NCBI GenBank assembly: GCA_029570245.1
Contig: JAKQSH010000166.1
Coordinates: 1-5,830, forward strand
Length of the DNA stretch: 5,830 nucleotides
Origin: Deltaproteobacteria bacterium
Lineage (GTDB): Bacteria; Myxococcota_A; SURF-8
Direction of reading: 5' to 3'
Made by a program: the position numbers and the translations under genes. The notes under the pieces were generated by a model. That model was not told the DNA's origin and made no database searches. It saw only the letters and a list, made by a program, of their open reading frames with translations. Below are positions 1 through 5,830 of this stretch, one piece after another (the stretch's first letter is position 1; each line of letters starts with the position of its first letter).

Positions 1-1507
1 GCGTGTAATTGTCCTGATAAGCCCGGAATTCCGCCCTGAAACGCAGAGCCTGCCTGATGTTTGTGAAAAGATTTACACGATACAGTGTTCCAAAAGTGAA
101 ACCGCCGCCTGAATTCACAAGAGCAGAATAATCGAGATACGTTTTAAGGTCGTGCTCAACGTTATTCTTGCGATATTTGACGACTTTCAGTTCAACATCA
201 CCACCGAGAAAATAAATGTCGGTGCCTTCGTATGCGTAGCTGCCATCTTTGTTGGTGCGCTCGGTGGCGACCCAGTTGGGAGCATCCAAGTCCATCATAT
301 AGGTTAAGCCAAAAGAAAGACTCTTCGCCATCCAGTGATCGGAAAAGAAACTTCCCGGTTTAAGGAACAACAGACCACCGCTCATTTTCCACCATGTTAT
401 GTCGTTGGTGAAAAGCTCACAGCCACCGTAATCGGTGTATGCATCGAACTCCGCCGCTACTCTGGTTGTAAAGTGATCCAGATTCTGAATGTAGCGCTTC
501 ATTATGAGTCCGTGGCCGATGGATGTTGAAAACATTCTATGAATATTGACGTAAAGATTGTCTTCCTTGCGCCCGTACTGAATATAACGGATGATTTTAG
601 CGCCGTCGCGCCAGCTGTCCCAGTCTTCCTTGCGAGGCTGTCCGGCATTGGAGAATTCATCCATCTTGCCGTCTTCATTGCGATCCTCGCCGGAGAATAT
701 TTCGAGATTCAACGGAACGCCGAAACCTATTCGCAGTTTGCTGTCTCTGGTGAGATCGTCCGGAAAGAAATGCAGATCGAATTCCGGTGAAACATAAACG
801 TAATGTGTAAAATTCAACCGTCTGTATCCGGCCACGACTCCTACCCGGTCACTCTGCGGCAGAACTTCCATGGGGCCGATCGTCGTAAGATCACCTTTGT
901 AAAAACGCGATTCCTTGAGGTCTTTTTTTGCTTTGTATTCCGCTTCACGGCGGGCATCGCGGGCTGCAAGTTCCTGTTCGGAAGGAGGCAGTTCATCCTG
1001 AGCAAGTAGACGTTCAGTGCTCATTTTCAATGGAGCAGCCAAATCCTGTCCGGGATCGGCTTTCCCACGATCTACAGCAATCAGAGAGCCGGCTTCGGCG
1101 TCGATAAGTTGCAGCGTTATTTTGACTTCGTTCAGCGTTTTCTGAATCTGCCCCGAAATAACGCGGCTGGCTCCGAGGGCTTTTGCCGCAGTTGCAGTAC
1201 ATGAAACCGACAGGCATTCGGAGAACTGTTTGCCCTCTTCGCTTTCCAGGAAAACGCGGGCTTTACCGGCTGGGATGGTCTGACGCCCCTGAGCTTCGGC
1301 CTGAGCGATTATTACATCTTCAAAAGTGCCGGATTCAGTCTGATTTTTTACGCCTGACAGCGTCAGATGCAGGACTGCGACCTTTTTAACGTTACTTTCC
1401 CCGGCGCTGCCGTCTGTCTGTTCTTCTGCATATGCGGCAAAACAGATGGCAATCTGGATTGCAGCCACAAACAGACAGACGCGCAACGTCGAGAAAAATG
1501 AATGCAT
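1..1507 (-). CDS. Exported two-domain envelope protein (CsgG/FlgO-like N-terminus, probable beta-barrel C-terminus), 3'-truncated by the window
   Basis: The reading frame stays open from the ATG at 1505-1507 to the left edge (502 codons, no stop), so the C-terminus lies outside the window. Residues 1-27 form a signal peptide with a hydrophobic core and an AYA|EE signal peptidase I site; there is no good lipobox. Residues about 40-148 read as a small alpha/beta domain: strand VKKVAVLHL, a C98-x4-C103 pair, then ALGASRVISGQI and a LQLIDAEAGSL strand. This pattern is typical of CsgG/FlgO/TolB-N-like periplasmic domains. Residues about 162-200 are a charged, Ala/Glu/Lys-rich, probably helical linker. 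From about 221 onward the sequence is rich in aromatics and Gly, with alternating polar and apolar strands, as in an outer-membrane barrel. It starts 39 bp after tpiA. The ribosome site is weak (GAAAG about 11 nt upstream); an in-frame TTG at 1526-1528 is an alternative start. Function is unknown; the domain calls are by eye. Confidence 0.85.
   Translation of the reverse strand, partial: MHSFFSTLRVCLFVAAIQIAICFAAYAEEQTDGSAGESNVKKVAVLHLTLSGVKNQTESGTFEDVIIAQAEAQGRQTIPAGKARVFLESEEGKQFSECLSVSCTATAAKALGASRVISGQIQKTLNEVKITLQLIDAEAGSLIAVDRGKADPGQDLAAPLKMSTERLLAQDELPPSEQELAARDARREAEYKAKKDLKESRFYKGDLTTIGPMEVLPQSDRVGVVAGYRRLNFTHYVYVSPEFDLHFFPDDLTRDSKLRIGFGVPLNLEIFSGEDRNEDGKMDEFSNAGQPRKEDWDSWRDGAKIIRYIQYGRKEDNLYVNIHRMFSTSIGHGLIMKRYIQNLDHFTTRVAAEFDAYTDYGGCELFTNDITWWKMSGGLLFLKPGSFFSDHWMAKSLSFGLTYMMDLDAPNWVATERTNKDGSYAYEGTDIYFLGGDVELKVVKYRKNNVEHDLKTYLDYSALVNSGGGFTFGTLYRVNLFTNIRQALRFRAEFRAYQDNYT
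1427..1507 (-). other. Signal peptide coding segment of the exported protein
   Basis: Codons 1-27 encode a short N-region with Arg9, a hydrophobic core (VCLFVAAIQIAICFA) and a small-x-small AYA motif immediately before Glu28-Glu29. Cys22 is preceded by Ile-Ala-Ile, which does not fit a lipobox because residue -1 should be Gly, Ala or Ser. Cleavage by signal peptidase I and a soluble periplasmic or barrel fate are therefore more likely than lipidation. Confidence 0.75.
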
Positions 1508-1546
1508 CGCTTTTGACTTTCGCAGCAATACCTTATTGGACCGCTA

Positions 1547-2302
1547 TTATATCTCGAATTTTACAATTCTTGCAAATCCGTCGGCCTTAAGAGATGCGCC
1601 GCCGACCAGAGCTCCGTCTATATCGGGCTTAGCCATCAGACCGTCGATGTTGTCGGCTTTTACCGACCCGCCATAAAGAATCGGAATTTCTCCGGCTACA
1701 GCTGCGCCGTAAAGCTTTACAAGCTCGGCGCGGATGAATGCATGAACTTCCTGCGCCTGTTCGTCGGTGGCGGTTTTGCCGGTGCCGATAGCCCAGATCG
1801 GCTCGTAGGCGATAACCAGTGTTGCCGCCTGCTCAGCCGGAATATCTTTGAACGCACCTTTGACCTGTGTTCCGACACGTTCGAATGTGATTCCGGCTTC
1901 ACGCTCCGCCAGACTTTCACCGACACAGATTATCGGGGTAATCTGGTGTTCAATGCAGGATTTGATTTTCGCATTGACGAACTCGTCGCTCTCCTTGAAA
2001 TATTCCCTGCGTTCGGAGTGGCCCAGAATGCAGTAGGTGCATCCGACTTCTTTTATCATGGTGGGTGAAACTTCACCCGTGTAAGCACCTTTGGCAACCG
2101 GATATAAATTCTGTGCACCAAGTTTAATGCGACTGCCGCTGAGTTTCAGACCGACAGGATAAAGCGCCTGGGGGGAAGGACAGACAACTATTTCAACATT
2201 TCCGGCATCGGCGACCAATGGGCTGAGCGCGTCGATAAGAGCCACGGATTCAGCAACACCCAGATTCATTTTCCAGTTGCCGGCGATAACTTTTTTACGC
2301 AT
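1547..2302 (-). CDS. tpiA: Triosephosphate isomerase
   Basis: This cytoplasmic enzyme interconverts dihydroxyacetone phosphate and glyceraldehyde 3-phosphate in glycolysis and gluconeogenesis. The 251-residue protein is full length for the family. The N-terminal GNWKMN motif carries substrate-binding Asn9 and Lys11. The GHSERR motif carries the catalytic electrophile His95, and AYEPIWAIGTGKTAT (about 165-179) carries the catalytic base Glu167 followed by flexible loop 6. The phosphate-gripping YGGSV (210-214) and the Gly-Gly at 234-235 are also present, so every key catalytic element is intact. The start is supported by a GAAAGGA ribosome-binding site at about 2309-2316 with about 7 nt spacing. 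It lies 104 bp downstream of pgk, with a hairpin in the gap, and 39 bp upstream of the exported-protein gene. The pgk-tpiA order is common in bacteria. Nothing unusual is seen in the protein. Confidence 0.98.
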   Translation of the reverse strand: MRKKVIAGNWKMNLGVAESVALIDALSPLVADAGNVEIVVCPSPQALYPVGLKLSGSRIKLGAQNLYPVAKGAYTGEVSPTMIKEVGCTYCILGHSERREYFKESDEFVNAKIKSCIEHQITPIICVGESLAEREAGITFERVGTQVKGAFKDIPAEQAATLVIAYEPIWAIGTGKTATDEQAQEVHAFIRAELVKLYGAAVAGEIPILYGGSVKADNIDGLMAKPDIDGALVGGASLKADGFARIVKFEI

Positions 2303-2344
2303 TTTGAATTCCTTTCATACTGCCCTGTATTTTCTCAGAAGAAA

Positions 2345-2369
2345 GATAAGGGGCAACCCGCCCCTTATC
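2345..2369 (-). terminator. Perfect 10-bp hairpin with T-rich tail between pgk and tpiA (terminator or attenuator-like)
   Basis: On the minus strand the arms GATAAGGGGC and GCCCCTTATC pair perfectly around a 5-nt loop (GGGTT), and TTTCTTCT follows directly. The element begins 38 nt after the pgk stop and ends 42 nt before the tpiA start. GC-rich stem plus T-rich tail fits an intrinsic terminator on the minus strand; the plus-strand side has no T tract. The tail is interrupted by C residues, so partial read-through, or service as an mRNA 3'-end stabiliser or processing signal within a pgk-tpiA operon, is also possible. I saw no convincing new promoter between the hairpin and tpiA. Confidence 0.7.
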
Positions 2370-2406
2370 AAAGAAATTATTGGAACTGTTTTCAGACGCT
2401 CTTCGC

Positions 2407-3582
2407 TTATTTTTTAAGCGCTTCGATTCCCGGCATCGGGCGGCCTTCCATAAGCTCCAGAGATGCGCCGCCGCCAGTGGAAATGTGGCTGATTTTATCG
2501 GCAAGACCGCTCTTCTTGATGGCCGAAACGGAATCGCCACCACCGACTACGGAAAGAGCATCCGCGCTTGCAACAGCTTCAGCCAGAGCAAAAGTTCCGG
2601 CAGCGAAAATCTTCTTTTCGAAAACACCCATGGGGCCGTTCCAGAAAATCGTCTTTGCGGTTCTGATAACTTCGGCATATCTGGCTCTGGTTCTGGGACC
2701 GATATCAAGTCCCATCTGATCGGCGCCGAAAGCTCCGGTTTCGACCACGGAAGTTTCTGCCGTGTCGCTGATTTCAGTCGCCACAACGTGATCTTCGGGG
2801 AGCAGCAGTTCGACGTTGCGGGCCTTTGCACCCTTGATGATGCGGGAGGCGGTGTCGATATGATCGCGCTCGACCAGCGATTTTCCGGTGGTGAAGCCCT
2901 GAGCAGCCAGGAAAGTATATGCCATTGCACCGCCAATAAGCAGAGAATCGACTTTTTCTAGCAGATTTTCTATGACTTTGATTTTGTCGGAAACTTTTGC
3001 TCCGCCCAGTATGGCAACAAATGGAGTTTCGGGATTGGTCATAAGCGGAGTGAAACTTTCAACTTCTTTTTTCACCAGGAAGCCTGCCGCTTTTTCTTTG
3101 ACAAAATCCACCATTCCGGCTGTTGAAGCATGGGCGCGGTGCATGGTTCCGAAAGCGTCGTTGATGTAGACATCGCAATAGGAGGCGAGTTTTTTCGCGA
3201 AGTTTTCTTCGTTTTCCTCTTCCTCTTTGTGGAAACGCAGATTTTCGAGCATAAGAATATGACCCGGACGAAGATCGCTTACCAGCTTGCGAGCACCATC
3301 GCTGACACAGTCATCGGTAAGAACTACATCTTTCTTGAGAATCTCTGCCAGACGGGCCGCAACCGGCTCCAAACTGTAATCCGGGTTCGGAGCGCCTTTG
3401 GGACGGCCAAGATGAGAGGCCAGAATCACTTTTGCGTTGTGATCCAGAGCATAACGAATTGTCGGAAGAGCGGCTGTAATGCGGCTGTCGTCTCCGACCT
3501 TGCCTTCTTTTATGGGACAATTGAAATCCACACGTATAAAAACACGCTTTTCTGTAAGTACGAGTTCATCTATGAATTTCAT
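2407..3582 (-). CDS. pgk: Phosphoglycerate kinase
   Basis: This enzyme transfers phosphate between 1,3-bisphosphoglycerate and ADP, the first ATP-yielding step of glycolysis, in the cytoplasm. The protein has 391 residues, normal for bacterial PGK. N-domain substrate motifs: RVDFN at 17-21 (followed by CysPro), SHLGRPKG at 56-63, LRFHKEE from 115, and NDAFGTMHRAH at 141-151. Nucleotide-binding C-domain motifs: GGAKVSDK at 193-200, GGAMAYTF at 217-224, NGPMGVFE at 315-322, GGGDS at 347-351 and STGGGAS at 368-374. All regions expected for an active two-lobed kinase are present. The start is supported by GAAAGG (3590-3595) with 7 nt spacing. It lies 32 bp downstream of the HD-domain gene with no terminator between them, so it is probably co-transcribed with that gene. 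Confidence 0.99.
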   Translation of the reverse strand: MKFIDELVLTEKRVFIRVDFNCPIKEGKVGDDSRITAALPTIRYALDHNAKVILASHLGRPKGAPNPDYSLEPVAARLAEILKKDVVLTDDCVSDGARKLVSDLRPGHILMLENLRFHKEEEENEENFAKKLASYCDVYINDAFGTMHRAHASTAGMVDFVKEKAAGFLVKKEVESFTPLMTNPETPFVAILGGAKVSDKIKVIENLLEKVDSLLIGGAMAYTFLAAQGFTTGKSLVERDHIDTASRIIKGAKARNVELLLPEDHVVATEISDTAETSVVETGAFGADQMGLDIGPRTRARYAEVIRTAKTIFWNGPMGVFEKKIFAAGTFALAEAVASADALSVVGGGDSVSAIKKSGLADKISHISTGGGASLELMEGRPMPGIEALKK

Positions 3583-3614
3583 TTTTTGACCTTTCTTCGA
3601 TAATAATGATTCGG

Positions 3615-4682
3615 TTATTCATCCGAGCCTTTTATTCCAAAAGGCAGTTCCATTGAGGAATCAGTGTTTCTGGTTTTCTGCTTTTTCGATTTTCCAGAAT
3701 TCGCATCGCCGCCGCCCTGCCCTGCTTCGTCTTTTTCCCATCTGAAAAGATAGCGATTATACAGCCGTTGCCAGTTGGTCCAGTCGCCGGATGCGTTGGT
3801 TTCCTGTTCGAGAATTGCTTCAAAGCTGTTGATACGCGCATCCATATCGTCAATGAAAGACAGCACAACCGCCTCAAGAGTCTGGGGCAGTACAGGCGAG
3901 CCGAATTCGAGCTGGCCGTGATGCGACAGCATCATGTGCGTAAGCATGTGCTTGTATTTGTCCGGAAATCCCGGCAGGTTGCGGATTTTGTCGTTCATCA
4001 TTTCGATGCCGAGCGTTATGTGCCCGATCAGGCGTCCAGGTGTGGTGTAGTCGATTGAGCGTTCGAAGCTCAGTTCCTTCAGTTTTCCCAGATCATGCAG
4101 GAAAGCTCCCATCAGAATGATGTCGCGATCCAGTTGAGTGTAGTGCGAGCAGATCAGATCGACCAGCTTTAATATTGAGAGCATATGCTCAAGCAAGCCA
4201 CCAAGATAAGGATGATGAATTGCCTTGGCGGCCGGCGCTCTTTTGAGCATGGCGACAAACTCGCGGTCTTTCAGGTATTCGTCGGCAAGAGCCTTGAGAT
4301 TGGAATTCTTCAAAGAACCCAGCGCAGTTGCAAGCTCTTCAAGCATTTCGTCCTGGTTGCGGGTTGTGCACGGCAGATAATCGGACGGATCAATGTCTTC
4401 TTCGCCAACGGTTTTTATACGGTGCAGACGCATCTGAATCTGCCCGCGATAATTCACGGCTTCGCCCTTGATGCGAACGAAATCGCCTTCTTCGAATTCC
4501 GAGTCAATCTGCTCTACGTTGTCCCATACGCGAGCTTCCATTTTTCCGCTTTTATCCTGAAGCGTTACGCTCAGGTAAGGCCCGGTTTTCCCGGTCTGGC
4601 GGCTCTTTTTTTCGCAGAAGAAAGTGCTGACGACAGTATCGCCCGCCAGAATCTGATTTATGTACGTTTTTCCGGTTTCCAT
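3615..4682 (-). CDS. OB-fold plus HD-domain phosphohydrolase, YhaM-type 3'-5' exoribonuclease family
   Basis: The protein has 355 residues and no signal peptide, so it is cytoplasmic. Residues about 8-92 form an OB-fold nucleic-acid-binding domain (strands around YLSVTLQDKSG, MEARVWDN, GDFVRIKGEA and QIQMRLHRI). Residues about 155-285 are a metal-dependent HD domain: His166 in LLEHMLSIL, the HD pair His196-Asp197 in FLHDLGKLKEL, His221, His254-His255 in MLSHHGQLEFGSP, and Asp278-Asp279 in SFIDDMDAR. This order matches YhaM/CBF1 proteins, which in Firmicutes trim RNA 3' ends. The last about 35 residues are a Gly-, Lys- and Ser-rich, probably disordered tail that makes it longer than YhaM as I recall it (a little over 300 residues). 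A strong GGAGG ribosome site at 4687-4691 sits 4 nt before the ATG. It is probably the first gene of the leftward operon. Exoribonuclease activity is inferred from family; a different phosphohydrolase specificity is possible. Confidence 0.85.
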   Translation of the reverse strand: METGKTYINQILAGDTVVSTFFCEKKSRQTGKTGPYLSVTLQDKSGKMEARVWDNVEQIDSEFEEGDFVRIKGEAVNYRGQIQMRLHRIKTVGEEDIDPSDYLPCTTRNQDEMLEELATALGSLKNSNLKALADEYLKDREFVAMLKRAPAAKAIHHPYLGGLLEHMLSILKLVDLICSHYTQLDRDIILMGAFLHDLGKLKELSFERSIDYTTPGRLIGHITLGIEMMNDKIRNLPGFPDKYKHMLTHMMLSHHGQLEFGSPVLPQTLEAVVLSFIDDMDARINSFEAILEQETNASGDWTNWQRLYNRYLFRWEKDEAGQGGGDANSGKSKKQKTRNTDSSMELPFGIKGSDE

Positions 4683-4706
4683 AACACCTCCATTAAAATC
4701 ACTGCA

Positions 4707-4735
4707 ATCCTAGAATTCATGGCCTCAAGAATCAA
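4707..4735 (-). promoter_or_regulatory. Candidate sigma70-type promoter for the HD-pgk-tpiA operon
   Basis: On the minus strand a TTGATT box (4730-4735) is separated by exactly 17 nt from a TAGGAT box (4707-4712). Each matches the -35 and -10 consensus at 4 of 6 positions. Transcription would start near 4700, leaving a leader of about 18 nt that contains the strong GGAGG ribosome site of the HD gene. Spacing and placement are right, but the boxes were found by eye and the lineage's promoter consensus is unknown. Confidence 0.5.
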
Positions 4736-4779
4736 GTATTAATGCATAAAAAAATCACGAATAATTAGATTACACCTAC

Positions 4780-4808
4780 TTGACTTGCAGGACAAGCACA
4801 GGTAGTTT
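4780..4808 (+). promoter_or_regulatory. Weak candidate promoter for serS
   Basis: TTGACT at 4780-4785 is a good -35-like box. The hexamer 17 nt on, TAGTTT at 4803-4808, is a poor -10 match (3 of 6). TAAGAT at 4809-4814 is a better -10 match, but it lies 23 nt from TTGACT and could pair only with the weak TTGCAG at 4785-4790 (18-nt spacer). Either way the leader before serS would be about 40-45 nt, which is too short for a T-box riboswitch. Confidence 0.3.
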
Positions 4809-4858
4809 TAAGATTTGTTGCATGCATGAACATCCGAATACAGAATGGAAGGCTTGAA

Positions 4859-5830
4859 ATGCTTGATCTTAAATATGTTGTAGCCAATCTTGATGAAGTC
4901 AGAAATCGCCTCGCCGGTCGCGGAAAAATTGAGGCTCTCGATAAAGTCACCGATCTTGCCGCCCGCCGCAGCGCAACAATCCAGGAACTGGAAGAACTTC
5001 GCAGGCGTCAGAATGAAGCAAACGCCGAAATGAAGCGCCTGGTCGCCGAAAAAGGACCGCAATCCACGGAATTCATCGAAAAACGCAATCAGCAAAAAGA
5101 ACAGTCTGAAAAAACTAAAGATTTGGAAAAGGCATTACGCGACATAGAAGACGAACTTCAGAATCTCATGCTTAATATTCCGAATCTGCCGCATGCGACT
5201 ACTCCAATCGGGAAAGATGAAAACGACAACCCGACAATCCGCAAGCACCTTGAGCCGCGCGCTCTGGATTTTACACCTCAGCTGCACGATGATCTTGGTG
5301 TAAAGCTGGATATTCTGGATTTCGAACGCGCAGCCAAGCTTTCAGGCGCACGTTTCACCGTGCTTAAAGGGAATGGCGCCCGTCTTGAACGCGCACTTAT
5401 AAACTTCATGCTCGACATTCACACCCGCGAACACGGTTACACCGAAATTCTTCCTCCGTTCCTCGTAACCCGAAAAACGCTGACCGGCACCGGTCAACTT
5501 CCGAAGTTTGAAGAAGACCTTTTCAAAACATTCGCAACAGAGCGGGAATTGTTCCTGATTCCGACAGCCGAAGTTCCGCTTACAAACCTCTATGCAGAAG
5601 AAATCGTTGCAGCTGAAACGCTGCCACTACGTCTTTGCGCATATACGCCCTGTTTCCGTTCCGAAGCAGGTTCATACGGAAAAGACACACGCGGCTACAT
5701 CCGCCAGCACCAATTCAACAAGGTTGAGCTGGTTCACATCTGCCGCCCGGAAGACTCCTATAATGAACTTGAACTGCTTACATCCAACGCAGAAGAAATT
5801 CTCAAACGCCTTGAAATTCCCTATCGCGTA
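4859..5830 (+). CDS. serS: Serine--tRNA ligase (seryl-tRNA synthetase), 3'-truncated by the window
   Basis: This class II synthetase charges tRNA-Ser, and tRNA-Sec where present, with serine in the cytoplasm. The 324 codons visible are about three quarters of a usual SerRS of roughly 425 residues. Residues 1 to about 105 form the N-terminal tRNA-binding domain, with a long antiparallel coiled coil rich in Glu, Lys, Gln and Arg (about 35-100). The catalytic core follows: motif 1 around GARLERALINFMLDIHTREH (163-182), the serine-specific TGQLPKFEED (211-220), PTAEVPLTN (235-243), and motif 2 FRSEAG (266-271) through GYIRQHQF to KVELV (288-292). Motif 3 lies beyond the right edge. The start is set by GGAAGG at 4847-4852, 6 nt before the ATG, and by the family's usual N-terminus (MLDLKYV). 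It is transcribed divergently from the HD-pgk-tpiA operon across 176 bp. Confidence 0.97.
   Translation, partial: MLDLKYVVANLDEVRNRLAGRGKIEALDKVTDLAARRSATIQELEELRRRQNEANAEMKRLVAEKGPQSTEFIEKRNQQKEQSEKTKDLEKALRDIEDELQNLMLNIPNLPHATTPIGKDENDNPTIRKHLEPRALDFTPQLHDDLGVKLDILDFERAAKLSGARFTVLKGNGARLERALINFMLDIHTREHGYTEILPPFLVTRKTLTGTGQLPKFEEDLFKTFATERELFLIPTAEVPLTNLYAEEIVAAETLPLRLCAYTPCFRSEAGSYGKDTRGYIRQHQFNKVELVHICRPEDSYNELELLTSNAEEILKRLEIPYRV

Noticed and set aside
335..1009. Several short plus-strand open frames
   Set aside because: All are antisense to the exported-protein gene, whose minus-strand frame is continuous from 1507 to the left edge with a good signal peptide.
2380..2961. Plus-strand open frame of 193 codons antisense to pgk
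   Set aside because: It lies almost entirely within intact pgk, shows no domain I recognise and has no clear ribosome site. Frames opposite well-used codons are often open by chance.
3130..3603. Plus-strand open frame of 157 codons antisense to the start of pgk
   Set aside because: Shadow of pgk; its composition follows the antisense of the kinase and it has no family resemblance.
4185..4742. Plus-strand open frame of 185 codons antisense to the HD gene and running into the intergenic region
   Set aside because: It overlaps the OB-HD coding sequence, whose motifs are intact, and shows no supporting signals.
4816..4832. Palindromic TGCATGCA with flanking TGTT/AACA upstream of serS
   Set aside because: The flanks pair only when the core is out of register; an 8-bp palindrome alone is expected by chance.
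4683..4858. Possible T-box riboswitch ahead of serS
   Set aside because: The space is too short, and I see neither a specifier stem nor an antiterminator with the T-box sequence nor a terminator hairpin.
4808..5095. Minus-strand open frame of 95 codons over the start of serS
   Set aside because: Antisense shadow of the SerRS coiled-coil region.

Overview
The window looks like ordinary chromosomal housekeeping DNA from a diderm (Gram-negative-type) bacterium of middling GC content. The evidence for a diderm is an exported, aromatic-rich protein with the strand pattern of an outer-membrane barrel (positions 1-1507, minus strand). The other genes are universal bacterial genes. I cannot name the phylum. 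The seryl-tRNA synthetase and the two-domain exported protein remind me of deltaproteobacterial-grade or candidate-phylum sequences, but that is an impression, not a result.

Layout: four genes run leftward on the minus strand. In transcription order they are an OB-fold plus HD-domain phosphohydrolase/nuclease of the YhaM type (3615-4682), phosphoglycerate kinase pgk (2407-3582), triosephosphate isomerase tpiA (1547-2302), and a secreted two-domain envelope protein that runs off the left edge (1-1507). Gaps are 32, 104 and 39 bp, so they probably form one operon. The only obvious internal punctuation is a perfect 10-bp hairpin followed by a T-rich stretch between pgk and tpiA. On the other side of a 176-bp divergent intergenic region, serS (seryl-tRNA synthetase) runs rightward from 4859 and off the right edge.

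How the genes work together: pgk and tpiA encode lower-glycolysis enzymes and are a common bacterial pair. The HD protein ahead of them is probably an RNA- or nucleotide-processing enzyme. The gene after tpiA has no evident metabolic link. Its N-terminal part resembles the CsgG/FlgO/TolB-N type of periplasmic alpha/beta domain, and its C-terminal part looks like a beta-barrel. The divergent region holds a plausible sigma70-type promoter for the leftward operon and a weaker candidate for serS.

I found no mobile element, CRISPR array, tRNA, rRNA, integron, toxin-antitoxin pair or defence locus, and no convincing undescribed system. The least explained gene is the exported two-domain protein at the left edge.
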